Of a stretch of 64,000 bases of DNA, positions 28,965 through 36,957 are shown in pieces. The notes under the pieces were generated by a model that saw only the letters and a program-made list of their open reading frames with translations, made no database searches and was not told the DNA's origin. The stretch comes from Rubellicoccus peritrichatus (GTDB lineage Bacteria > Verrucomicrobiota > Verrucomicrobiia > Opitutales > Cerasicoccaceae). Positions within the stretch are counted from its first letter, which is position 1, and each line of letters starts with the position of its first letter. A program made the position numbers and the translations under genes. The stretch is from positions 930,001 through 994,000 of the forward strand of contig NZ_CP136920.1 of assembly GCF_033100135.1 (NCBI RefSeq), written 5' to 3'.

Positions 28965-29456
28965 TTACACTGAATTAAGAATATATCTTACTACTCGCTT
29001 CGGATCCACATCGAACGGAACATGGAGAAAGGCGAACGGAACACCAGTCCTCTTACTGTATTCGCACATCACATACATTGAAAAGTTACAAACATAGGTT
29101 CCGGCATCATAGGTTATCGTACTCAAATCATCATCCGGGATCTTCAAAGAAGTGTACCGATAGCGAGGCCCATTCTCCGCAATCATCTGTTCATTCAATT
29201 GATCATCTTTACGCCAATTAACAGCACGGCGCTCAATCCGAATCTTTTTGGCTCCAGGATGTTGTCCCATGCCAATGATAATATCCGGTCGATGATGCTT
29301 AATTGCATCTTCGAACATTTCCCGATCGAAACGTACATCAAAGACAATACCGGTTGCTAATCCAGTTTGATTAATTTCAGCGACAATATCTGAAGTAACA
29401 TTATGCCTATAGTTCTGAAACGGGCCAAAACCGTAAACTAACGCACGTGCGCTCAT
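28965..29456 (-). CDS. Compact pyroglutamyl-peptidase-like (C15 family) protein
   Basis: The 163-residue protein keeps the C15 landmarks: GFGPF near the N-terminus, DIIIGMGQ, the Glu segment RIERRAVN, the catalytic Cys segment AGTYVCNFSMY and the His segment FLHVP. Family members are usually about 215 residues; this one ends shortly after the His. Pcp enzymes remove N-terminal pyroglutamate from peptides. Its start overlaps the stop of the exported cyclophilin-like gene (ATGA, 29453-29456), so the two are probably translationally coupled. No signal peptide was seen, so it acts in the cytoplasm. Activity is likely from the intact triad, but the missing C-terminus leaves doubt. Confidence 0.8.
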   Translation of the reverse strand: MSARALVYGFGPFQNYRHNVTSDIVAEINQTGLATGIVFDVRFDREMFEDAIKHHRPDIIIGMGQHPGAKKIRIERRAVNWRKDDQLNEQMIAENGPRYRYTSLKIPDDDLSTITYDAGTYVCNFSMYVMCEYSKRTGVPFAFLHVPFDVDPKRVVRYILNSV

Positions 29457-30850
29457 TCAGAATCCAACTGGACAGACCAACGATAAAAACCAGGAGAGCT
29501 AGGCGTGAAACTACCGGTATTGATACGCAGTGTGATGGTATCGACATTATCATTTGTTAAACGACTGATTTCGCTAAAGGGAACAGATGCCCAAGCATCT
29601 GTCACACCAAGGTCTTCACTATACTCCAAATCATAAGAAAGCCCCGCAATATCATTACGAAACGGAAAAGTGAACTCAGGAACCGTAGAGTCGTTCGATT
29701 CAACAAATCCAACAACCACTGGACTTAATTGCAGCCCGGCTAGAGGAAGATTGTGCGCAAATAATTCAAGGTTGGTTACCCCATCCTTGTTCGCATCGAC
29801 ATCTGGGCCGCTGATGAGATCATCAGTGATATCATTTCCTGTAAAATTGGCACTTCTCCAGTCATCAAAAAAATCAGCCACGGTTATGGTAAAAGTGCTA
29901 TCAACGGCATTACCCACACTGTCCGTTGCTCTGACTGTAATGGTGGCACTTCCTAATGTATCAGCTGTAAATACCAGGTTGAATTCACTATCGTTGTCAA
30001 TGGTTGCAGCAACAAGCCCCGGATTGGAATTTGAACTGATGGCATAAGTCAAAGTGGTCAACTCACCAGCGTCGCCTGGGTCAACGGGCACAAGTGTCGC
30101 TGTTGTAAAAAGGTTCAGTTGGTTGGTTAGCGGATTGCCTCCAGTGTAAGTATTGAACAGTGGAATACTGGTGAAAGCTCCGCCAAGATTGAATATTGGA
30201 AAATTAGCTGTGGATGTCAGCACCGTGACATCATCTTGTGTCGATTGAAGTACCCGGGCAAATGCAGTGAAACCACCGTTTTGGTTATCCAAATTGGATG
30301 AGTTCGCTCCTAGATTGATGAACCACTGGCTCGTTGCACTATTGGGGTCACTGCCTAATTTTGCCATGGCAACCGTCCAGAGTGTATTTGAAATACCAAA
30401 TTCATTAACAACCGGAGCATCGGTCGGAATAGCACTTCCTGTTAGGTCGAAACCACCACCTTGGGCAACAAACCCTGGAACCGTCCGGTGAATAATCTGA
30501 TTATCGTAATCACCATCACTGACGTAATTGAGAAAATTCGCACGTGTTGCAGGGGTTCGGTTTGTAAAAAGAGCAAGATCAATAATCAACGGCACATCAC
30601 CGATAGAAAACTGAGACGTAAAACGCACCGCATTATCATCTATTTCTTCCGTACCAAAAACCGTATCTAGATCGATCTGGATAGGGGTCGAATTCGGACG
30701 AAGTGTTTGCGAATCGATGGGATCATTGAGGACAGGGAGAACCTTGGCGGCATGAGCATTACTAAATAACACACCAATAACAAAGCATGTGGCAATGCAG
30801 AGCCGGGAGGCTCCCGCCACCATAAGGCCAATGTGATTTTGGTTATGCAT
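29453..30850 (-). CDS. Exported cyclophilin-type peptidyl-prolyl isomerase with cadherin-like domain
   Basis: The 465-residue protein has a signal peptide (cleavage near NAHA-AK, residue 35). A cyclophilin domain lies at about 75-260 (NFLNYVSDGDYDNQIIHRTV, PGFVAQGGGFDLTG, SQWFINLGANSSNLDNQNGG, FAFARV-like FTAFARVLQ). Then come a cadherin/Ig-like domain (ATITVRATDSVGNAVDSTFTI, about 300-340) and a C-terminal beta-rich exported-protein module. Cyclophilins isomerise X-Pro bonds; here the site would be the periplasm or cell surface. It is the upstream partner of the C15-like gene. The signal peptide start overlaps a palindromic repeat. Confidence 0.85.
   Translation of the reverse strand: MHNQNHIGLMVAGASRLCIATCFVIGVLFSNAHAAKVLPVLNDPIDSQTLRPNSTPIQIDLDTVFGTEEIDDNAVRFTSQFSIGDVPLIIDLALFTNRTPATRANFLNYVSDGDYDNQIIHRTVPGFVAQGGGFDLTGSAIPTDAPVVNEFGISNTLWTVAMAKLGSDPNSATSQWFINLGANSSNLDNQNGGFTAFARVLQSTQDDVTVLTSTANFPIFNLGGAFTSIPLFNTYTGGNPLTNQLNLFTTATLVPVDPGDAGELTTLTYAISSNSNPGLVAATIDNDSEFNLVFTADTLGSATITVRATDSVGNAVDSTFTITVADFFDDWRSANFTGNDITDDLISGPDVDANKDGVTNLELFAHNLPLAGLQLSPVVVGFVESNDSTVPEFTFPFRNDIAGLSYDLEYSEDLGVTDAWASVPFSEISRLTNDNVDTITLRINTGSFTPSSPGFYRWSVQLDSE
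30797..30818. repeat. GAGCC-GGGA-GGCTC palindromic repeat in a signal-peptide region
   Basis: GCAGAGCCGGGAGGCTCCCG can fold in two alternative ways, GAGCC/GGCTC or CGGGA/TCCCG. On the minus strand it encodes residues 12-18 (AGASRLC) of the exported cyclophilin-like protein, just before its hydrophobic core. Confidence 0.5.
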
Positions 30851-30896
30851 AAGGGTATTCCTGGAAACTTGAGTAACGATACCTAGTCCTTATTCC

Positions 30897-32276
30897 CTAA
30901 GCTTTCAAGGCTACGAAACGCATCAGCTTGTTGGTTTCAGGATGGCGTTCCAGTTTATCTACCACTGAGACGTCAACCTTGGGTTCAAAGAGCCCGATAT
31001 TACTAAGTTTCGTGCGCAGGGTCTTTTCGATGATATTGCTGTCTATCGGCTGGTGTGTGATTAAGTCTACTTTCGCGCCGTTTTCGGTCTGATGGACCTG
31101 ATACTCAATGATCGAGGCATACTGACCCAATACCTCACGAAAAACCATGGGATGCACCTTATGCCCATCTGCGTAGGTAAACCAAATATCAGCGCGCCCT
31201 CGGATCTCTGTGATGCGACGGCACCCTGGTGCGTCCTTTCCACCAGGTGGTGTGATTATAGGTGAGTCCGTCAATACATAACGGATCATTGGCATCGTAG
31301 TGCCATAGAGGCGAGTAACGATCAAATGATCCGCCGGTCCTTCAGTGATAAGATTTCCGGCTTCATCAGCAGCTTCAAAGACGCAAAAGTCTTCGGCCAG
31401 GACAAGCCCCTCGAAGCCCTCTCCTTCTGAACCCGCAACCCCAACCTCAACTGAACCCCATTGATTATGGATATCTATACCCCAGGCCTTTTTTGCTGCC
31501 TCGCGTGCTTCCTCTGTCAAAGGCTCCGAATTTGCAGAAATACGATTAGGTGTAATGTTCAATCGGCCATCGACTGCCTCTGCACAAAGCTCCTCAAGGA
31601 CAGACGAATAGCTGATGATCCGATCCGGTTGATACGCATTCAACGCAGTCACGATTTGAGCGATTGGAGTTCCCGCAGGAATGACTTTTATTTCGCGCTC
31701 CGGATCATTTGAGCTTGGAAAAAGCATGCGACTGGCATGCAGGTAAGAGCCAGCGCAAATCACCGCAGTCCGCCGATTGCTCGTCGGTGGATTGAGTAAA
31801 TCAAGCTTGCTCTCCATACGGAAAGTAATTGCTGCACAGCATGCATACAATTCGGCATCCCAGACAAACAATCCACGATGACCGGAAGAGCCACCAGTCG
31901 CGCAAAGATAATATTTATCGAGGAAATAGGCATTGGTTTCTTTGCCATCCCGAACAGCTGCCAAATGTTCATTGGCTTTTTCAAGCGTCAGCGCAGGGTC
32001 CGTCACAATCCGGTCCCAGTTCTCCATCACTTCAGCTTTTGTTATAGGTGGTATCCTGGGCAAGTCAGCTAGTTCAAAGGTCGCCGGGTCGATCGCACTG
32101 AGGCGCTCAGCATAAAATGGTGAGTTCGCCTTTGCGTTGGCGAGAGTCAGGCGCAAACGACGGGTTTGCTCAGCCTGGATTTGATCACGGCTCCAATCCA
32201 ATTGCTCAATAGCACTTGGCAATACTTCTCGAAACTTCTGAATGTTCTTTGCCCGCAGTTTTTCGAAATGGTGCAT
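30897..32276 (-). CDS. Adenylate-forming enzyme, phenylacetate-CoA ligase (PaaK) type
   Basis: The 459-residue protein has the phosphate-binding loop CATGGSSGHRG (about residues 125-135), preceded by a PaaK-like N-terminus (ANAKANSPFYAERLSAID). It also has the adenylation segment NQWGSVEVGVAG, the RLYGTTMPMIRYVLTD stretch and the hinge region ITEIRGRADIWF. This family activates a carboxylic acid as acyl-AMP, usually for transfer to CoA. The substrate is not evident and no phenylacetate genes are nearby. No signal peptide. It follows the nucleoside-hydrolase-like gene by 38 bp on the same strand. Confidence 0.82.
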   Translation of the reverse strand: MHHFEKLRAKNIQKFREVLPSAIEQLDWSRDQIQAEQTRRLRLTLANAKANSPFYAERLSAIDPATFELADLPRIPPITKAEVMENWDRIVTDPALTLEKANEHLAAVRDGKETNAYFLDKYYLCATGGSSGHRGLFVWDAELYACCAAITFRMESKLDLLNPPTSNRRTAVICAGSYLHASRMLFPSSNDPEREIKVIPAGTPIAQIVTALNAYQPDRIISYSSVLEELCAEAVDGRLNITPNRISANSEPLTEEAREAAKKAWGIDIHNQWGSVEVGVAGSEGEGFEGLVLAEDFCVFEAADEAGNLITEGPADHLIVTRLYGTTMPMIRYVLTDSPIITPPGGKDAPGCRRITEIRGRADIWFTYADGHKVHPMVFREVLGQYASIIEYQVHQTENGAKVDLITHQPIDSNIIEKTLRTKLSNIGLFEPKVDVSVVDKLERHPETNKLMRFVALKA

Positions 32277-32314
32277 ACCCGAAAAGAGTGAATTCTTCCC
32301 AAGCTAATGACGAA

Positions 32315-33796
32315 TCAAAAAGTCTGCGTTTGGTCAGTGCTCAAGTTTTGAAAATAACGAATGCCATCGATGGTTTCGATAAAGTAATACCATGTCTGGT
32401 TGGAGTCACGATAAAGGAAAGGGTACAAACTGTTTGCCGTCCAAAAGTATCCCTGACTTGTGTCATCGTACATCCATATGTTGGTTTCATCTTCTCCGCT
32501 CAGGAAGAGAAAGCCCAAATCAAACTGGTAAATCCAGGGTGCAGGTTGAATAGAGAACTGCGAGAACCATGGCGAAAGGCGAATGGTTTCACTTAAGGCA
32601 AAGAGGTTTTCCAAAATACCAAATTGCCCTGTTCCGATCCGATTGTCTGTGGCGATCTTATCCAGTTTAAGTATTTCATTAAAACTGATTTGAGAGATGG
32701 CTGCAAAGCTGGACGGAGATCCAACGTCATCAGGATAGGAAGTAAAAGTCGCCTCTGGGAAAAGCTGAGGACTGCCAATCGAATTAATCCGGGTCACACA
32801 GACATCAACACCATTCACATTGCTACTGGTACTTCCTTCTTCGTTTAATTGAACTGTGAGTGTGCTCGTGCCCTCAACGTCAACCGATTCGATTTCGGGG
32901 TAAATGTCGATTGTCTCAACGGATACACCATCGCCAGGCATACAAAGCGCACAAACCAAATCCCAAAGATGGAATCCCTGTTCTTCCAGAACACTCATCC
33001 ATTGAGCCTGCCAGTGCTCTGAAAGAAAGGCCACCCGGCTACTGGCTGGACCATTGATTTGCCATAGGGAATCGATCATCGCAGGTGTGACCAAGCCAAA
33101 CCGCGCTGTATTAAAGGGAACAAAGCGAAACGGAGGACGGCTGGGAGCATCTTCAACCAACCATGACATCGCACTAGGATCGTTAATAAAATTCGCATCT
33201 CCTACTTCGGTCCCATTAATGTCAAAAGCACCATCGCCAGCCCATGTCCCGAAAAAGCCCATCAAAATAGTGATTTGGTCTATTTTTGTGATTTCTCCTG
33301 AATCATTCAAATCACGAACTATATAGGCTGGATCTGTAGCTGGCCCAATTGCCAGAACATCAACAGAGTCTAATTCCCGAATCATATCGATGACTGCAGC
33401 AGTGCCCACCGGCGTCTCCATCGATTCATCAAACTCACATATGCTGCCAACATAAACCGGGATGTCACGATTAGCCAGAGCGACAAACTCACGAGCTCTA
33501 TTAGCATTCTGCTCAACAATAGGACATTCGGTCGGACAAGGATCACCAAGAACATAGCCATCGCAAAAGGCATTGCCATAGCTAATCAAAATTGCAACCA
33601 CCTCAATATCTTCCTGATTCAGAAGCCAAATCATTGCCCAAAGGTCATCAACATCCCGCCAATTGTAGGTTTCGTTATTGCCCCATGCGTAGTCGCCAGC
33701 AGATATATCTGCGCAGAGAACAACTTTGCGCTTTTCCTCAGCATACAAGGATAGAGAAAGCAGAAAGAACAATAGGAAACAGAGAAAATTCTTCAT
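32315..33796 (-). CDS. Exported nucleoside-hydrolase-like (IUNH) protein
   Basis: From ATG at 33796 (MKNFLCFLLFFLLSLSLYAE) the protein has 493 residues with a signal peptide. The N-terminal 300 residues resemble inosine/uridine-preferring nucleoside hydrolases: IEVVAILISYGNA, LAIGPATDPAYIVRD, a GG-like MGFFGTW and NFINDPSAMSWLVED. The canonical calcium-binding DTDxGxDD is split here as DISAG, then about 13 extra residues, then RDVDDLWAM. The remaining 200 residues are beta-rich. It may be an extracellular nucleosidase, or a relative acting on other substrates. The frame begins at 33814, but MKN fits a signal peptide. Confidence 0.72.
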   Translation of the reverse strand: MKNFLCFLLFFLLSLSLYAEEKRKVVLCADISAGDYAWGNNETYNWRDVDDLWAMIWLLNQEDIEVVAILISYGNAFCDGYVLGDPCPTECPIVEQNANRAREFVALANRDIPVYVGSICEFDESMETPVGTAAVIDMIRELDSVDVLAIGPATDPAYIVRDLNDSGEITKIDQITILMGFFGTWAGDGAFDINGTEVGDANFINDPSAMSWLVEDAPSRPPFRFVPFNTARFGLVTPAMIDSLWQINGPASSRVAFLSEHWQAQWMSVLEEQGFHLWDLVCALCMPGDGVSVETIDIYPEIESVDVEGTSTLTVQLNEEGSTSSNVNGVDVCVTRINSIGSPQLFPEATFTSYPDDVGSPSSFAAISQISFNEILKLDKIATDNRIGTGQFGILENLFALSETIRLSPWFSQFSIQPAPWIYQFDLGFLFLSGEDETNIWMYDDTSQGYFWTANSLYPFLYRDSNQTWYYFIETIDGIRYFQNLSTDQTQTF

Positions 33797-33997
33797 TGGA
33801 TTGTAAACGCTCATGCCAAATTACGGTGTAATGAAACCTAGATTTAACTTCGGCTTCCAGCAATACGAATTAATCCGCCAGGGAATAAGCAACTGTCAGA
33901 TGCTTTTGCCAGCAGCAGATAGAACCTGATCTATGATGTGCGAAGCCAGACGTATATGGTCTGCTAACTCACCTGCCCCAATCGAAAGCTGGAAATA

Positions 33998-35041
33998 CTA
34001 CTGGCTCGCTGGTGCCAGGCGTCGCAACTTCAAATCGTTCATATCGTATGGTCCAAGGCCAACAGCTTTGGCATACTCAAAAAGCGGAGGGTCCTGCTCT
34101 GAAACAGGAAACTGCTGACTTTCCTTCAGGCGCTTGATGCGTTTCCACATGAGGTAATCCAGGGCAACCGGATTGGCGCTCATCCAAAGCTTCTTCTCCT
34201 GCGCAGTATACATCGCATTGTAACGCGGACCACCCATATATTGATAATTCTCCAAGGTGATGATATTGAAAACCCATGTATCGCGCAGCTCAGGGATGCC
34301 ACCGATTTCGGCAGCAGCCACAGGCGCATTGGCCGGACTTGCGAAAAAACGCTGGTTATTGCTCACATTCCACAAAGTCGCGTTACCGAGAGCCCCGCTG
34401 ACCCCAAGTGCGTCACTATCGGCGACCATGGGCAGATTGATCCAGAATTCCACATCGAGCAAAAGGGGCGTGTTAAGGAAACTTTTACGGTCGTTGGGAT
34501 CAGAATCGAACTGCATATTGTAGTTCGCGATAGCCTGGGCCAAACGCTCACGGGACGGCAAATTGCTGTCATAAAACCAGTTCTCGTTAAAATAATCTCC
34601 GGAATCCAATGCGATAACCGGAACCCCTTCAAAAGTGCGATCGGCTACACTCTCGCGAGGGAGATAACCTGCCTTCCGCATACGGCTCTCATCGTAATCG
34701 ATGATAAAAATGTCCGATTTGGCGAAACCGCGTTCCACCAAAGCTTCAATCACGGCCTTGACCAGATTTTTGGGAGTCGCCAAACCGGGCCCTGAAGCAG
34801 TATATATTTTAATACCGGCCTTCTTGCGCTCGCCTGGGCCAAGTTTCCTCGATGCGTGTTTCTCGTAAACGCGGAAAGATGTCTCAACGCCGGCATAATA
34901 ATCAGCCTCGGTGAAACCGTTCAAAGGATACTCCCATACATAAGCCTGCAAATCAGCGTCAGGCTTGTAGTCTGGTGCCGCTGTAAGCAGCGTGCCCCCA
35001 AGTGATAGGATCGGAAGGAAAAATTTAAACAAACGATGCAT
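33998..35041 (-). CDS. Exported DUF362-like protein
   Basis: From ATG at 35041 (MHRLFKFFLPILSLGGTLLT) it has 347 residues with a signal peptide ending near TAA. Segments such as LLLDVEFWINLPMVADSDAL and GVSGALGNATLWNVSN match the DUF362 pattern of a dedicated Asp/His metal or iron-sulfur region. The Cys ligands of a ferredoxin tail are absent. The function of DUF362 is not settled. It is divergent from the TPR lipoprotein gene, the two starts being 51 bp apart. Confidence 0.7.
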   Translation of the reverse strand: MHRLFKFFLPILSLGGTLLTAAPDYKPDADLQAYVWEYPLNGFTEADYYAGVETSFRVYEKHASRKLGPGERKKAGIKIYTASGPGLATPKNLVKAVIEALVERGFAKSDIFIIDYDESRMRKAGYLPRESVADRTFEGVPVIALDSGDYFNENWFYDSNLPSRERLAQAIANYNMQFDSDPNDRKSFLNTPLLLDVEFWINLPMVADSDALGVSGALGNATLWNVSNNQRFFASPANAPVAAAEIGGIPELRDTWVFNIITLENYQYMGGPRYNAMYTAQEKKLWMSANPVALDYLMWKRIKRLKESQQFPVSEQDPPLFEYAKAVGLGPYDMNDLKLRRLAPASQ

Positions 35042-35092
35042 GCTCAATTCTTGACAGCGAATGTCGCGCGAAAGAAAGTCCGAAACACTCGA

Positions 35093-36646
35093 ATGAAGTT
35101 TCAAACAGTCCAAAAGCTTTCGGTGATTTGTCTCATCGTGGCAACCCTTTTCATGACGGGTTGTGGACCATCCGAGGAATCACTGCAGCAAGCTCGGCAA
35201 AAAGAGGTCACCGATGGCCTAGATACCGCCAATCGATTACTCTTCAGCGGCCAGACCGATGAGGCAATTAATCGGCTTGAAATCCTGGACCAGGAAAATC
35301 CGAATAACCCCGAAATATTGGAAGCCCTGGCCTTTGCTTATGCGAAAAAGCCGGATCATGCGCTGGCTGCCTTTTATTTCGATACCGTCGTTCAATTGGA
35401 TCCGGGCCGTAGCGACCTTGCCCTGTATGCCGCACGGTCTCACTCTGAAACCGATGACCCGTCATCCGCAGCCAGAGCTTATCAAGCATATCTCAAAGAT
35501 TCACCCGAAGATGCCGCTGCCTGGCAGGCCCTGGCTCGAAATCTCGCAGCCGATAATCAACGCAAGCAGGCACTCAATGCATTTCACGAAGCCAGTAATC
35601 GATCAGGAAATCCTCCTGAAGCCTTGGATGCCGCAATCATTGGTGAATTGTATATAGATTTGGAAAATCAGGCTCAAGCAGAACGCTGGTTCGAAGCTTC
35701 CCTTCAGATGCCCAGTGAGGAAGATTCGGAACAACGTGCTTATCTGGGCTTACTCGAACTGGATTTACTGGGTAAAAACTGGGCGGAAGCAGAAAAACGG
35801 CTGGCTCAACTGGATCAAGTCGCCCCTGATGCCCTTGATAATAGTCCGCTGGCAGCAGCTCGCCTTGAGCTGGCCCAATGGCGAAAAGCGCAGGATGAGC
35901 TACAAGCCCAAAGCCAATTGAACCTGGCTGCAGTTGAGCCCGAAAGCCCAACGCCCGCTGAATCTGTCGAACCTGAGGTCCCACCAGCCGAAAGTACCAT
36001 TACCATTGATCGCACTGGAGAGACAATTTCCCTGGCCGATGGCGAACCAACACCCCTCCCGGATAAAGTGCTGCCCACAGCTGAAAACCCGGATGGAGCA
36101 ATTGAAGAAGGCGATATTGAGCCAACACCACTGGCGTCAGTCGAAACAGTCACGCCAACTCCGGAGCCTGAACCCGCACCTCCTGCCGAGCCGACTATGG
36201 CAGAACTGGCGGCGGCGGCCTACGAAGCTGAAGACTTTGACGAAGCCGTTCGCCTTTACCAGAGCGCCCTGGCAGAAGACCCGTCAAGTGCCCCCATCTA
36301 CTTCGAACTCTCACGAGCTTACTATAAAACGGAGAGCTGGCCGCAATCCGAGCTATACGCCTCCGAAGCCATGCGGCGTGACCCAGCCAATCTGCGTTAC
36401 ACGGTCAACTTTCTCCGAGCCATCCAAAAGACTCAACCGCGCGAACGCCTCATGGCGGAACTGATTCGTGCCAAAGAGCGCTTCCCTGAGAGCTCCGACG
36501 TCACACTCGCCCTCGCCCGGGGTTATGAGCGCATCTACAATAACCGCCGTAATGCGATTTTCTTGTACGAAGACTTTCTCAATCTCGCCCCCGCCCATCC
36601 CCAAGCCGATCAAGTCCGTCAGCATTTGCAGACTTTGCGGTATTAA
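35093..36646 (+). CDS. Lipoprotein with TPR repeats and a proline/glutamate-rich linker
   Basis: From ATG at 35093 (MKFQTVQKLSVICLIVATLF) the lipobox is MTGC, so the mature protein starts at Cys24. Tetratricopeptide repeats cover about residues 45-270 (NPEILEALAFAYAKKPDHAL, AAFYFDTVVQLDP, AARAYQAYLKDSPEDAAAWQ). A low-complexity Pro/Glu linker (about 280-385) follows, then more TPRs (AAYEAEDFDEAVRLYQSAL) to the end. It is probably an outer-membrane-anchored scaffold. The frame from 35036 overlaps the divergent gene and lacks a signal. Confidence 0.88.
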   Translation: MKFQTVQKLSVICLIVATLFMTGCGPSEESLQQARQKEVTDGLDTANRLLFSGQTDEAINRLEILDQENPNNPEILEALAFAYAKKPDHALAAFYFDTVVQLDPGRSDLALYAARSHSETDDPSSAARAYQAYLKDSPEDAAAWQALARNLAADNQRKQALNAFHEASNRSGNPPEALDAAIIGELYIDLENQAQAERWFEASLQMPSEEDSEQRAYLGLLELDLLGKNWAEAEKRLAQLDQVAPDALDNSPLAAARLELAQWRKAQDELQAQSQLNLAAVEPESPTPAESVEPEVPPAESTITIDRTGETISLADGEPTPLPDKVLPTAENPDGAIEEGDIEPTPLASVETVTPTPEPEPAPPAEPTMAELAAAAYEAEDFDEAVRLYQSALAEDPSSAPIYFELSRAYYKTESWPQSELYASEAMRRDPANLRYTVNFLRAIQKTQPRERLMAELIRAKERFPESSDVTLALARGYERIYNNRRNAIFLYEDFLNLAPAHPQADQVRQHLQTLRY

Positions 36647-36957
36647 AATATAACCGAATTTAGCCACAGAGGCACAAAGCAGGAAATAGCAACACCTCTT
36701 AGTAGACAAGCGTGTCATCCCTCCGTTGTTTAAGCCCCCCATCTTTGGAGATTCGGCTTAGGGAGAAACTTCGGATATTCTAATCCAGACAGGCACTATA
36801 ATCCGGGGTGGATTCCCTAAATTCATGTGCCATTCAGGTGCTGTGTGGTATTTTCCGCCGCTTGACAACCGTCTTGCGCGGCCTCTGACCAATCCAACAA
36901 AGATCCTCGAGGCGAACATGAGACAGAAACTTAGAACACCATCTTCGACAAGCACTT
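36647..36957. other. Intergenic region with a half CACAGAG-family repeat
   Basis: AGCCACAGAGGCACAAAGCA at 36662 is a single arm of the CACAGAG family; no right arm was found. The rest up to the ATG at 36958 shows no gene. Confidence 0.5.
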
